DNA from: Ecdyonurus torrentis
Lineage: Eukaryota; Arthropoda; Insecta; Ephemeroptera; Heptageniidae
Direction of reading: 5' to 3'
Assembly: GCA_949318235.1 (NCBI GenBank)
Contig: OX439131.1
Span: forward strand, 30,987,950 to 31,051,949
Length of the DNA: 64,000 bases
Shown here piece after piece: positions 14,672-26,358 of the stretch. The position numbers and the translations under genes were made by a program. Positions within the stretch are counted from its first letter, which is position 1, and each line of letters starts with the position of its first letter. A model generated the notes under the pieces. That model saw only the letters and a list, made by a program, of their open reading frames with translations, was not told the DNA's origin and did not search any database.

Positions 14672-15066
14672 ACCATTGTAACTATATATTAAAATTACAA
14701 ATTTTAAAAGCAAAAATGCTGTCACAAATTTTGCAAATATTTAATGTAGCTTTATGTTATATAATATTTTGGAAATAATTTATACGAAACGTCAAATTTT
14801 ACATAGACAAGTTTTACGTTTTGAAAATTATTGCTCAAAATAATATGGGAAATCTAATTTATAAAGGTATGAAAGAATTGTTTTACGTATATTACAAATT
14901 AATAATTTATTTTCTATTATGATGTTTACGGGTTATTATACAGGTTTAAGTTTCAGGTAAATTTCTTTTTAATCGGACTGTAGAATATAAAATTACAAAG
15001 TTTCATTTCTTTTTAACATGAAAATTGCATAACTATTAAAGCATTATAGTATTGTACAGTACAATT

Positions 15067-15430
15067 CAATACCTCCGAGGCAATTCGGAATTTTTATAAT
15101 TTTCACAGCCACCCCGAGTATAGGCTCTAAAGTTCAGAGTCTGAACTTTCTGTAGTACAGTATGTACCAGAAGGAAATGAGAAAATTGCACAACAATTGG
15201 AGTAAATGCTAACAATGCATTCTTTGCCACCCATAATTTCATTACTTAAGTATTTAGTTCATTTTTTGATACTACTTTAGCGTAAAATAAATAATCTGCA
15301 CATGCTTCACATGTCGCGGTGGTGGAATGTTCAGTACTTTTACTCGTTATAATATAATATTATATATAAACTTTACTCGCGGGTGGCTGTAGAAAGTGTA
15401 TAGAAACTCCAAATCACTGCGGAGGCATTG
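15067..15430. mobile_element. MITE with long (about 57-bp) imperfect terminal inverted repeats
   Basis: The left arm begins CAATACCTCCGAGGCAATTC and runs to CAGCCACCCCGAGTA near 15120. The right arm runs from TACTCGCGGGTGGCTG to GCGGAGGCATTG at 15430. They pair over about 57 bases with scattered mismatches. The sequence is ATT on both flanks (64-66 in the 15 kb line, and 15431-15433), compatible with a 3-bp duplication but possibly chance. The interior holds a separate 10-bp-stem hairpin (15129-15149, AAAGTTCAGA/TCTGAACTTT). No coding potential; the superfamily is unassigned. Confidence 0.8.
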
Positions 15431-15809
15431 ATTACATTTCTTAATTTTATTAAACGCAGTAAAAAAATATATTATAATATATTAATAAACTGATGTTGTA
15501 GTTTTCATTATAGCGTGTTCGTTGAACTAAATAGAGTGTAAATAAATAAAATAATCATGGATGTATAATAATAGTAGTAATTTATTGTCATCCAAACATT
15601 ATAGTGCGTGATATAAATCATAATTGTATTGAGAGTGAGGGAGAGTATAATTCTAATGTGTCATTACAGATAATACCATACTCATTGTTGCTTCACGTAC
15701 TGTACATCTCACGCATACCACACTACGTATAATATTCAACTCCATGTTAATTGCTCACTTCTATACTGTGCGTGATACTTCGCAATTTATAGAGAAAAAT
15801 GACCCAACT

Positions 15810-15836
<27 letters not shown>
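15810..15836. repeat. Poly-A tract
   Basis: Run of 27 A. No retroposon body or target-site duplication was seen upstream. Confidence 0.93.
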
Positions 15837-15840
<4 letters not shown>

Positions 15841-16276
15841 TTGGCATCATACAGCTATAAAATGTCACCACCACTATTATTTATAATATTGATATTATTA
15901 TTTAATATACATATTATAATAAAATGAAAGATAAGAAAATAATAATTAAATTTTGTTTGACTCATTGTTAGTATATAATAAAATGATTAATTTATTATTT
16001 TAATATTTTATTTTTATCATAGCTATTGATTTTTTTAAAATTATTATTTAATAGATGTTTAACAACCAATTATTAATTTCAAATTGAATTATAGAGCTAT
16101 TTTAATTTTTAAATTTATTTTGAAACTACTTGGAAAAAATTTAAATAATTAGTCTAAAATAAACAACAAACTTAAAAATATGTTTTAAAATGAAGGGGAG
16201 AAAAAATAGATAAAATTTTAAATACGTCATTTTAGTAACAAAATGTTTGGAAAAACTTATGAAAAATGTATATAGG

Positions 16277-16279
<3 letters not shown>

Positions 16280-16309
<30 letters not shown>
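16280..16309. repeat. (AG)n microsatellite
   Basis: Pure AG array of about 30 bases. Confidence 0.93.
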
Positions 16310-16311
<2 letters not shown>

Positions 16312-17178
16312 CAGTCCATCAAAAGAAAAAACTTTTTATTTTTCCTTTAAGTGTCAAACACAAGGGGAAAAAAATCATCTTTTATAATGAAATATAATTT
16401 TTATTTTTCCACAACAAAAAATAAGTAAATTAATATTGAAATTCTTTGATAAAATATTGATTTATCCTTCAACTATAATCACAAAGGGTAAAATATAATG
16501 AAGAAATGTTCTAATTTTTTTTTTAAGGTATACGTAGTCAAGTGTTTGTTTACTTTTGAAAGTAAATTTTTGATTACATTCCAAGTGCTTGTGTCCACTA
16601 TTCACTACGCACGAACTGAAATATCAATGTAAATATATTCACTACTCTTTTCATTTCAACAACTAGAAGATGATTATTTTTGTTTCATCTAAAGAACAAG
16701 GTATGCCTTTATAAACTCTTTGACTTTCGGTCTTTTCTTTTGATGTGGAGATTTTTTTTTTTTTTTTTTTTTAACCCAAAAGAAATAAATAAAGAAAAGA
16801 TTCTTAGCTATACAGCATTTTATACCCAATTAAACTTTGACATAATTAAAATAAAAAGATTATCGTTGTTTAATTAATTATAAATGTACAGTTTTTTTTA
16901 AAAGAATCTTATTTTGAAATGAAATTCTATACTGTATTAAAATTAACTTACCCTTTTTTTTTCATTTTCATTTTTTCTTTTTTTGTAACATAACTTCCGA
17001 GTTTGAATTATGCATTAGTTGTGAATTTGTATCTAAAAGCTAAAATAAATATAAACGATCCATACTTTAGAATGTTAAACTTAATAATTTTAAATTTATA
17101 CGTTACTCTCCATCACGTATTTATTTTATTTATTAAAAAATCAAAATCAAAAAAGCAAATGAAAAATCATTAATTGCA

Positions 17179-17558
17179 TTAAAGGAATAGACCAGAGAAA
17201 AATATTAGCATTTATATCACAAAACACTTGATGGGACTTACATTCCATTTCCATTAGTTTGTCTCAAAACCCAACTGTAACTCAATTTCAATTTCAAAGG
17301 GTTTTATCGTAGCAGTGATCAAAAATTTCGATTTATGCAACCCGCACAACATTTTCATACTAATTTTTGCATGTTTCTGACGTAAGAAACATGAATAGTC
17401 ACTCAAATTGCATACTTTACAGTATTTTCACGCTCTAGCTCTCGTGTGGCTACATTAACATTCTTGTAAAAATTGTCAACAGTTTTAAAGATCCCATTTC
17501 GTGTTTATTCATTAAAAAGCACATCATGTTGTTTTATGTGCATGGTCTATAGCTTTAA
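17179..17558 (+). mobile_element. TTAA-flanked MITE family A, copy 1
   Basis: The element begins TTAAAGGAATAGACCA and ends TGGTCTATAGCTTTAA, which are imperfect terminal inverted repeats of about 12 bases inside TTAA. It has no coding capacity and aligns by eye along its length with copies at 37.3, 52.9, 54.6 and 57.5 kb. This copy is the longest, with a small extra stretch near 17280-17310. Its central palindrome carries TGACGTAA (17378-17385) instead of TGACGTCA. TTAA flanks suggest mobilisation by a piggyBac-like transposase; this is inference. Confidence 0.85.
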
Positions 17559-18489
17559 TTAGTTCAGAGAGATCTACAATGCACATACTTTTTATTATTG
17601 AAGTATAATCAAATTTATTTTATAAGTAATCTCTATAATGATTGTTCAATTTATACATGTGATTTTTTATTATTACATACACTTATTTTTAGCTCCTAGT
17701 TCGACACAGACGTTATCATTATATTCAATCTTTAAAAAACAAAATGCAATTATTTTTATTGCATAATATTTTTATTACTCGTATACTCTTATCTACAGAA
17801 CATAAAATGTAAAAAAAAAGAGAGAATTGTAGTTGTAAGAATAAGTGTAGTAATAATTGGTTTTCTACTTTCTGTTATTGCCTTTCAATACTTTTATTTT
17901 GAAACTGATAAAAACGTATACAGTACGTACTTATACTTATGGTGTACTTGTGTAATAGAGCAAGATTGTTACATAAGATTTTAAATTGCATCAACTTGTT
18001 TACTGATCTTCAATAAAATTATATATATTTGTTTGAACATTACATATAAAATTTTTTTTATTGAACATACTACTCTTTTCTTTTTTTTTTTTTTAGAATA
18101 TAATTCTTAAAATAAAATCTTATGGCATAGCAAATCTGCATCGTAACCATTTATGTCAAGTATAAAAAAAGGATAACCTCAATAAGTTTACAGAAAAAGT
18201 CGATTTCCCTATAGGTTTAAATAGAAAGAATTATTTTGTGTCAATTTCAAGAAACACTTTCTCTCTTTCTCGTCTTCTTCTTCCTTCTTTTTGTATCAAT
18301 ATATAAATTGGTGGTTATAGGTTACGGCAAACCGTATTTAATCTGAAACGTTTGTACATTAAACTGTATCTTGATAAAATAATACACATGTATTTTTGAT
18401 TATTTATTCTTTACATATTTTTCATTAACAAGCATGATATTTTTGTATAAAGTAACTAAAATAATACTAAATGTGTGTATATACATACA

Positions 18490-18491
<2 letters not shown>

Positions 18492-18566
<75 letters not shown>
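18492..18566. repeat. Compound (AT)n(GT)n microsatellite
   Basis: The AT array (to 18522) passes directly into a TG array, which abuts the left end of the 822-bp element. Confidence 0.96.
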
Positions 18567-18568
<2 letters not shown>

Positions 18569-18853
18569 GCATCAAAACCCGAAATTGACCCAAACTAGGT
18601 ATTTTTGCTCATTTCGGCTTTTGGTTCGTCGCTTTTTGCCAAAACCCGAAATGCAAGTTTATTTTGGATTTTGGTCACGAAATTTTGTTCCATACTAGTT
18701 TTGAGCATTTCGCAAAAAGCAAAACCCGGTGTAAACATTTATATCTAGTTTTGGTCTTTGAATTTTGACCAGAACTAGTTGTGGTCAAAATAGAAAAATC
18801 AAAACCCGAAAAATGAACATTTCTCAACTCAATTATTTTATATAAGAATAAGT

Positions 18854-18885
<32 letters not shown>

Positions 18886-18888
18886 GAT

Positions 18889-18919
<31 letters not shown>

Positions 18920-19381
18920 TAACACGACACGTTAAATAAAAAAGTAAAAATATTTGTTTTAATTTACAATAAGAGTGATATATTATGATATGACTTATGA
19001 CTAATTTCCCTTATATTGGTTCAAAGTTCAAGTCCACCTTCCACCGTACTTTATCCAGTGATAACAATTTATTTTAAAATATTTCTTGTGCGTATATTCA
19101 GTTGACTGTTTGTCTCTGTGCTGAAAACATGGTTTATAGTTTCATAATATTTGTTAGAAACAGGATAAGAAAGTGTTAGAATTTAAAAAGTTCACAACAC
19201 ACGTATATTATTGGTGCGCAAATTATAAGTGATCATGGTTAGTGGTTTTATATATAGCTCTTAATTTACATTTAATCGTAAGTAGCCCCTTAAAATAATT
19301 ATAATATACTCTATTACTACTATTACTGAATGGACCACTTGCAAAAATACCTAGTTTGGGTCAATTTCGGGTTTTGATGCT

Positions 19382-19385
<4 letters not shown>
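18564..19385. mobile_element. 822-bp nonautonomous element with perfect 45-bp terminal inverted repeats
   Basis: The left terminus (18564-18608, starting TGTTAGCATCAAAACCCGAA) is the exact reverse complement of the right terminus (19341-19385) over 45 bases. No transposase frame lies between them. The left subterminal region repeats the motif AAAACCCG at about 18641, 18721 and 18801 besides the TIR copy, with CTAGTTTTGG-like motifs between. The element contains an interrupted GA microsatellite. It is flanked on the left by (GT)n and on the right by (TA)n, so no target-site duplication can be read. Confidence 0.88.
18853..18920. repeat. Interrupted (GA)n microsatellite inside the 822-bp element
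   Basis: GA array broken by several GATA units. It sits inside the transposon, so it travelled with or grew within it. Confidence 0.94.

Positions 19386-19432
<47 letters not shown>
19384..19432. repeat. (TA)n microsatellite
   Basis: TA array starting at the right terminus of the 822-bp element, followed by irregular AT-only sequence to about 19480. Confidence 0.95.
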
Positions 19433-19436
<4 letters not shown>

Positions 19437-20165
19437 CAATATATTAATATAAATATATATAATATATACATATATATTAGCCAAATCTAATTTAGACTAA
19501 ATAAATTTCTTAAATAGATTTTACGCAATTCTTAATAAAATTTTACAGTTACATGAAAAAACTTTTGTCTTTGTATACCTCTTTTTATTTTCATTTAGGA
19601 AGGTTAAAATGAATTAACGAGTTTAAAGAGGATTATAAGTAGAATAGTAGAGGCAAAATTTACTAAGCCCCCCCCCCCCTTTTTTTACACTACCTTTTCT
19701 TTATTTTTTTATTGTATAAAAAAAACTTTTTTATACATGGAAGATCTCTATATAGTAGATGTAAAAACTAACGCAGTAAAAACTATTATTTTGTCTCGGA
19801 TTGTCTAACTACTTTTTATATACATGAAAATTGTGATAATTGTCTTAAAATCTTTTTACATCTTTTAATCTTTTTAATCTTTTTTGTATGTTACCATGCT
19901 TCTTATATATTTTAAGATTAATATTTACACACATACACACTCGTAATAATAATATATATATATTATATACATACACATAACAGTATATATACGTGAGTGT
20001 GTGTGTGTGTGCATGTGTTTTATGGACATTTTCTATTTTTGCAAATAATGTATATTATTCAAATGAAATGTTTGGAGTAATAATATGAAATATTTGATTT
20101 GTATAAAAGGTCACCTTGTTTGCAGTAATAGTTCAGTATATGAATAATTAATTAGAAATTAAGTA

Positions 20166-20170
20166 TTATA

Positions 20171-20248
<78 letters not shown>
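20166..20248. repeat. (TA)n microsatellite
   Basis: TA array with one TG unit near its left end. Confidence 0.96.
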
Positions 20249-20253
<5 letters not shown>

Positions 20254-20766
20254 TATACATAAAACATTGTGTGAGGTTTATAATTTATTGATTTACTTCT
20301 CATGACCTCTCTTCTCTGTTGCATTCGGGGTAATGAACTAACAAAACTAATAGCTTGATATAAAAAATAAAAATAAAAAAGTGTTTATTTATAAGTGTCG
20401 TGCTAACTAACTTGAAAAAATATATACCAAAAATGTTGATTTAAAAATTAAAATCATATAGTAAACCTATGTATTAAATATCAAAATTTTAAATATTTAT
20501 TTAAATATTATGAATGACTTTTATTTTTTTATCTTTTTTTTTTAATACAGAACAATCACATTAAATTCAATTTTAAAGCAATTGGTATTTTAGCTCTGTT
20601 TCAAAATTGATTTTAAACTTACCACCACACTCAAAGTACGTAATTAGATACATGTTTTCTAACAACTTTGAGCTCAAATTCAAAAATACAGAAAATAAGT
20701 TAATGTTTTAACCTACAATTTTTTTAAAAAAATCATTCTTAACTATCACTCTCTATATAAATTAAC

Positions 20767-20888
<122 letters not shown>

Positions 20889-21162
20889 CAAAAAAATACA
20901 AAAAAAAATACAAAAATTTATTAGTCAAACTTGTTGAATAAAAATTAGATATTACGAATCCTTCATGATTATAATGTAAAATTCCATATATTTTCCATGC
21001 ATTAAAATTAGGTATGGTATGTGTATATATAATATGTATAATATATGTATGTATATATATACAAATACTACATATTATTATATTATAATATTTTCTATTT
21101 TTAGTATAAAATCAGGAAAATAGACAAATTTTATTATCTCTATTGTTATAAAATATATACTA

Positions 21163-21168
<6 letters not shown>

Positions 21169-21224
<56 letters not shown>
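21169..21224. repeat. (TA)n microsatellite
   Basis: Pure TA array about 60 bases before the paired TGACGTCA sites. Confidence 0.96.
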
Positions 21225-21225
<1 letters not shown>

Positions 21226-21281
21226 GTAGTACGTATAGTAGAAATAGCTAATATATCCCTTGCTGTAGATAAGTAAGTAGG

Positions 21282-21318
21282 TGACGTCAATAGCTAAAAA
21301 TTTATTACACTGACGTCA
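21282..21318. promoter_or_regulatory. Paired TGACGTCA (CRE-type) palindromes
   Basis: TGACGTCA occurs at 21282-21289 and again at 21311-21318, 21 bases apart, with GTAGG / TAGGT flanks in opposite sense. TGACGTCA is the known CREB/ATF binding palindrome. Function here is not shown; the pair could be the ends of a short decayed inverted repeat. Confidence 0.4.
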
Positions 21319-21983
21319 TAGGTCTTATCTTTTGTATTTTTTTCAGCTTGTATTATATATGTAATGAAATAAAGTTAAACATGGTAAATTAAAAATTAGT
21401 TGTGTCATTGAACATGAATGATTTATAATTTATCATAAAAAAAATCACTTCTTTACATTTCATTAGAACTAGTTGATATATTCTTGTTAAAAAAACAAAC
21501 TCTTAAATGTAAAGATAAAATGTGAAAATTGGTATTATTTGAGAAAAAAATGATAGTTCACTATAAAAACTATTTGATTAGACAAAGTGTTTCTATGTAT
21601 AACGTATATCTGAACACCTGAAACACATTATTATTATAAAAAATGCTTTGCTTGTTAAATAAGTATTAATTAAAATAATATACTAAACTGCGAACAATTT
21701 ATTATTGTTATTGATATTTCAATGTAGTGTTTTTGACAAGCCCTGAAATGAAAGATACATTTGATTACGAATTTATTAATATAAATACGACACACACACA
21801 TATAAAAAGGTCAAAGTTGAGCACAAGTACGCGCGGTTTTGTAAAATGTTCTGTATAGCTTTTGATTAACTTTTCTACCTTTTAATTTTAAAAGTGGGTA
21901 CCAAAAATTCAATTTAATTTTATAAAGGGGAAAAAAGTTCTCATCATATTGAAACGAGCTTTCGATTTGACCCTTTTGCTACC

Positions 21984-21985
<2 letters not shown>

Positions 21986-22057
<72 letters not shown>
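21986..22057. repeat. (TC)n microsatellite
   Basis: Pure TC array; it gives the poly-ER frame on the minus strand. Confidence 0.97.
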
Positions 22058-22059
<2 letters not shown>

Positions 22060-23867
22060 ATTTCCGGCCTTTAATTTAACTAACAGGTAAAGGCACCTTC
22101 CGTAACTATTCACTCCAACACACGAACGTATATCAAACAGATGAATAAACTTTTTTTTTATTATATTATTTCTTCTTGTTTTAATATATTTACAAAATGA
22201 AAATATACATTTAAAAAATGTATTAATTGATTTATTAAATGAACAATATAAATTAATTAAGATCAAAGGAAAATAAATGATTTAATAAATTAAATGATAA
22301 TATAGATTGTGAAAATTGATTTCCGTAACAGGCAATCAAATGGCATGACAAATTTCATTTATATGAGGTGGAATTTCAATATTTTGTAATTCAATTAAAG
22401 AAATTATTAAACTTCCTCTTAATAAATATAAATAATATCATTTCATTGAAGATTTTTCAATTACACAACCAATTAACATAATATATATCTTCTCTAGTAT
22501 AATTAAAATTCTGCGTCGTTTATTTATGATACTTTGAGACGTAAATCATAATACGTACTAAGCTGACTAAGCAAGAGGATAAAATTGTTGTGATTTTAAG
22601 TATCGTTTATTTAACGTTACAGATATTACAGATTAAAGAAAAAAAAATAAAATTAATATACATTTCTGGTAAAACAAATATTAATCATTATTTTGTACAT
22701 TTGTTCTTTTTTTATTACTTCTTTTTTTTATATATAAAGAAATTAAATTTTAATTAAGTATTAACTTGTTTTTACGATTATGTTATGTTTTTTTTATATA
22801 ACTCTTAAAAGTATATTACAGTCATGTAACAGCTCTTATTTTATTTCCCTTCAGTCATTTTTATTTCCATATATCGATTAAAATCCAATGATCAATTAAC
22901 ATAATTAGACATTTCTTAACATTTAGTACAAAGTTAGAGAAGCTATATTTTGTTATTTATTTTTAAATAATTACAGATTTTATAAATATAAATAAAATTA
23001 TTTATAATTGTGATGCATTAACCGTAAAATAATTTTAATATGTGAAATGAGTAACTTCTATAATTTTTTTATATTATAGTATAATTAATTGTTACTAAAA
23101 AAAAGGTTTTATAATGTAACCGTGCTTCATTTAAAATTGCTTCTGGTGGCATTAGTTTATTTTAGTATAATATAAATTAAATGATAGATATTGAAGTTCG
23201 ACACGTTTTGTAACGCTAGATTTTGTTTTATAGAATATTTGTTTAACAAAACCTCCAGGCATTGTAACCACAAAAATTATTTGTTTTTGTTTGATATATA
23301 GAGAGGAGAGGTGAGTCAATATAATATTTGTGGGATGGCTAGTGGTTTGTTGTACACACGAAGCAATATTTACAATGTGCAGTACATAATACACATATTA
23401 TATTGAATTACATGCAATCTTCAATAGCAAATCATTAAATATCGATGCAATCCAATTATTATTGCATATAGTGCAAATATTATTCCAGTTCAAACTAATG
23501 CAAATACAAATAGACTATGTTGTAGTTCAAAATATATATTTTTACATACTGATATTTAAAATGTATAATAATAGTATTAATTGTAACGTTTATTACTTTA
23601 TCCAGTGCTCACCTAAATTATAGTAAATTTGTATGTTGTGTCATAATGTTAATATGGTAGTATGTATGTATATTTATTGGTATATTTTATAGCTAAGGTT
23701 CATGTAATAGAGTTGGGAAAGCCTTCAATTAAGATATTGTTATATTATATTATTATTATGTCTTTTATTACGTTATATTTTAATTTCAATGATGATAATC
23801 AATTAAAAAAAAAGTCATAGTAAAATTTTAGTAATATCTCTGTGATGACATGAGTTCTACTGTATAG

Positions 23868-23898
23868 CTAATTGTTATTTATTTTGTTATGTTCACAG
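23868..23898 (+). promoter_or_regulatory. 3' splice site (branch point candidate and acceptor) of the dpr exon
   Basis: CTAAT at 23868-23872 fits a branch-point consensus, with its A 28 bases before the exon. A T-rich stretch follows and ends in TTCACAG at 23892-23898. The pyrimidine tract is interrupted by purines, so it is moderate rather than strong. The acceptor sits exactly where Dpr-like coding composition begins. Confidence 0.8.
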
Positions 23899-24074
23899 CG
23901 AGCACGCTACAACGCGACTCCAAACACAAGGAAAGTTCAGGCAACGTCTTGGATGCTGGAGCCGCGACACGTCAAGCACCGCATTTTGACAAACCCGCCT
24001 CTAAGAATGTCACTGCACTTCTGGGCAAGACTGCGTACCTCAACTGCAGAGTCAAGAACCTAGGCAACAAAACT
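23899..24074 (+). CDS. Internal exon of a Dpr-family (defective proboscis extension response) Ig cell-surface protein; start of Ig domain 1
   Basis: Dpr proteins are neuronal two-Ig-domain surface proteins that bind DIP partners through the first Ig domain and help specify synaptic connections (established for Drosophila). The exon reads without stops from the second base of a split codon and gives about 58 residues beginning STLQRDSKHK. A linker of about 30 residues is followed by PHFDKPASKNVTALL, then GKTAYLNCRVKNLGNKT. The FD-x-NVTAL-GKTAYLNCRV-NL-NKT pattern is the typical Dpr A-B-C strand region. The cysteine in LNCRV is the B-strand Ig cysteine, and NVT and NKT are N-glycosylation sequons. 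The exon stops just where family members continue with VSWIRHRD, so the partner F-strand cysteine, Ig2 and the membrane anchor lie on exons not seen here. The upstream intron is phase 1 and the downstream intron phase 0. Base composition is clearly GC-richer than the flanks. By memory it looks closer to dpr6/dpr10-type than to dpr1-type, but the paralogue is not fixed. Confidence 0.9.
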
Positions 24075-24080
24075 GTAAGT
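24075..24080 (+). promoter_or_regulatory. 5' splice site (donor) of the dpr exon
   Basis: GTAAGT follows AACAAAACT directly and is a full consensus donor. Splicing here leaves the reading frame at phase 0 after NKT. Read-through would enter AT-rich sequence with low-complexity translation. Confidence 0.88.
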
Positions 24081-24109
24081 GTTAACTTATTTTTTTGTCT
24101 TGTTTACCT

Positions 24110-24521
24110 ACACAGAAAAAAAGTAACTAAAGAGTTACTTTTTAGACGTTTTTTTATAATAAATTTGTTAGATATATACAAAGTTTTTAAGATCTAAAGA
24201 GCTAACTATTTACCGCTAAAGAAATAACTTTTATTTATTTTTTTTTATTTTATTCAACTCATAGAACACAATACATAAAGTTTTAGAGGTCAGTATGTTA
24301 GTCCGCTTCAGAGAGCCATACGCTCGTGTTGAAGCAAAATTATAATTATATATATAAAAAAAAAAGCATGAAGTGATTATCTATTCACAAATAATATACA
24401 ATCTATTACTATCATAACTTAAACAATAAAATACTCCTTTTTTTTCAACCAAGTTATTGGGTTGTACTGAAGAGTTATATCTTTTTAACTGAATAATGTC
24501 TTAAATTTATGTTTTCCGTGT
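24110..24521. repeat. Dispersed repeat family C, copy 1 (interrupted), next to the dpr donor
   Basis: It begins ACACAGAAAAAAAGTAACTA and ends GTTTTCCGTGT, so the ends form a short inverted repeat. It shares AAATTTGTTAGATATAT, ATCTAAAGAGCT, TTACCGCT and ACTGAAGAGTTA blocks in order with 28482-28717. Relative to that copy it has roughly 190 extra bases near 24230-24430, either an insertion here or a deletion there. It starts 36 bases after the exon end. Confidence 0.7.
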
Positions 24522-24699
24522 AAAATACGGAATAAGCAATGTGATATACAATCTTACCTTAAAAACTTATGGTAATTTGTCAATTAATAAATAAATAAAT
24601 GTTAATATTACTTACTAGTTACTATTAACACATTTAAAATATTGCACCTTACAAGGTGAAAGAAACAAAAAAGCGCATTTAAAACAATGAGTCCTATCA

Positions 24700-24833
24700 G
24701 TTAAGGCGGTAGGGGAGCGTAGATGGCAGCACAGGGAAAATTTTATTTGAAAAAGTCGGCCATATTGGATAACAGCTGATATTTTCCTATCTAAAATACC
24801 GTGCTGCCATCTATGCTCCCCTACCTCCTTAAC
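24700..24833. mobile_element. Inverted-repeat element with 33-bp arms in the dpr intron
   Basis: Arms 24700-24732 and 24801-24833 match as inverted repeats at 31 of 33 positions, around a 68-base AT-rich loop. The left arm starts GTTAAGGCGGTAGGGGAGCG and ends GGCAGCAC. Its outer part resembles the family B terminus (TTAAGG, GTAGGGGA), which suggests a relation. There is no coding sequence. Confidence 0.75.
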
Positions 24834-26043
24834 CAAGATAAGCGTACGTATAGTGAAAGCCACCATCTACTGTGAGTGAAAGCGAAGTACATCACTCGGA
24901 AAATTATTTTAATTATAACGTAATGTTCCGTATAAACACATGGTATCGCTACAAGGCATAGAGAGAAAAAAAATGTTCCAGTACCTGTGGTAAAAAATAT
25001 CAAACATATATCAATATTATATTATAACCATTAGGTCAAACATAAAATTTCGTATTATTTTAACATTGATGTGAGTGATACTATGTGGATGTTTACTATT
25101 TTCAAGTATTCTCAATTGTTAATCTTTGTTGAACGTTAAACATTTTTAAAATAAAACTTTATAAAAGGAAAGTTATAATATAGTTTATTTATTTTATATA
25201 ATACAAAAGCACTTTAGGCAAAGATGCTCATATGCGTGGCTTCTGCGAATTATGTTGAGTCGTTATATAGAAGAATCCTTACAAAAGATAATATTGCGTG
25301 AGATGAGTTGCGAAATATATTTTATAATCAAAATATCAATATTTTTGAAGTAAATTATCCTTATACAAATTGTGAAAACGTTGCTCATTTGTTTTAACGT
25401 AATTATCTTTCAAAAAAAAAAAAAAAAATGAAAGCTAGCTTAAACATAACATGAAAAAAAATAACAAATAAAAAGTAAATATTGATTATTTTTTAAAAAG
25501 CAATTTTATCTATGGCTGATCAATCGTATTGAAATTAATTTCGTACTGTACAATAGCGGTCATGTTTGATACGTATTACGATTAGTAACACGCTATAGTA
25601 TTTATATATCATTATTATCAATTGTACAATTCTTGTTGTTATTATTTGTATAATATAATGCTTATAAATCTATTAACAAATTCTATTTCCATTAATAATT
25701 TATAAAGTGTCATAAGTGTCAATTATTAATAATATATAAGAAAAAATATATTGTTATCTTTTTATGTATATTTAATTATTATTTATAGTATAATAAAATA
25801 TCTACTGTCAGAATTAAATATCAGATTATTTTTTTTAAAAGCAATGATCTGTTCAATACATTTACTATCTCATAATGTCAATTAAGAAAGTGAATTTCAA
25901 ATCATTTATTTATCAGCAGACAAGTCCAAATACCCTATATAATAAAAGTACCACATACTAACGAAATCGATAAAAAAAATTTAATATACAATATAACATT
26001 ACTGAACTTAAGTATTTGTAATAATAATACGTATACTTGAAAT

Positions 26044-26358
26044 TTAAAAGCATAAAACACCTTGAACAGACAAAAACAAAAGTCTAATATCCTAACATAA
26101 ATAAGTATCAACGTTGATTTGGCCAGAGTCATTAATTTCTATTTATTTTCCATACACAAAATAGCATCTGCAGGTTTATGACGTCACAGCTCGCCTTGCG
26201 CGCCTGTGTACTAGTGAGCTGTTACGTAATACACCTACAGCTGTTATTTTAAGAATGTAAAATAAATTAGAAATCAATGACTTAGGCCAAATCAACGTTA
26301 ATATTTAGATATATTTGGTTATTAGACAAGTTTTTTTGTTCAATGTTTATGCTTTTAA
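26044..26358. mobile_element. Foldback-type inverted repeat element with nested inner arms
   Basis: Outer arms of about 107 bases (26044-26150 and 26252-26358) pair imperfectly. Best-conserved blocks are AACGTTGATTTGGCC on the left against GGCCAAATCAACGTT on the right, and TTAAAAGCATAAA against TTTATGCTTTTAA. Inside them a second pair of about 25-base arms brackets a GC-rich loop (CTTGCGCGCC); its left arm includes TGACGTCA at 26179-26186. The whole unit could fold into one long hairpin. No coding capacity. Confidence 0.78.

Noticed and set aside
15810..15836. Poly-A tail of a retroposon
   Set aside because: No SINE or LINE body, RNA polymerase III boxes or target-site duplication were found next to it; the same holds for 62532-62565.
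24615..25003. Two overlapping minus-strand frames
   Set aside because: They are generated by the GC-richer inverted repeat at 24700-24833 rather than by a gene.
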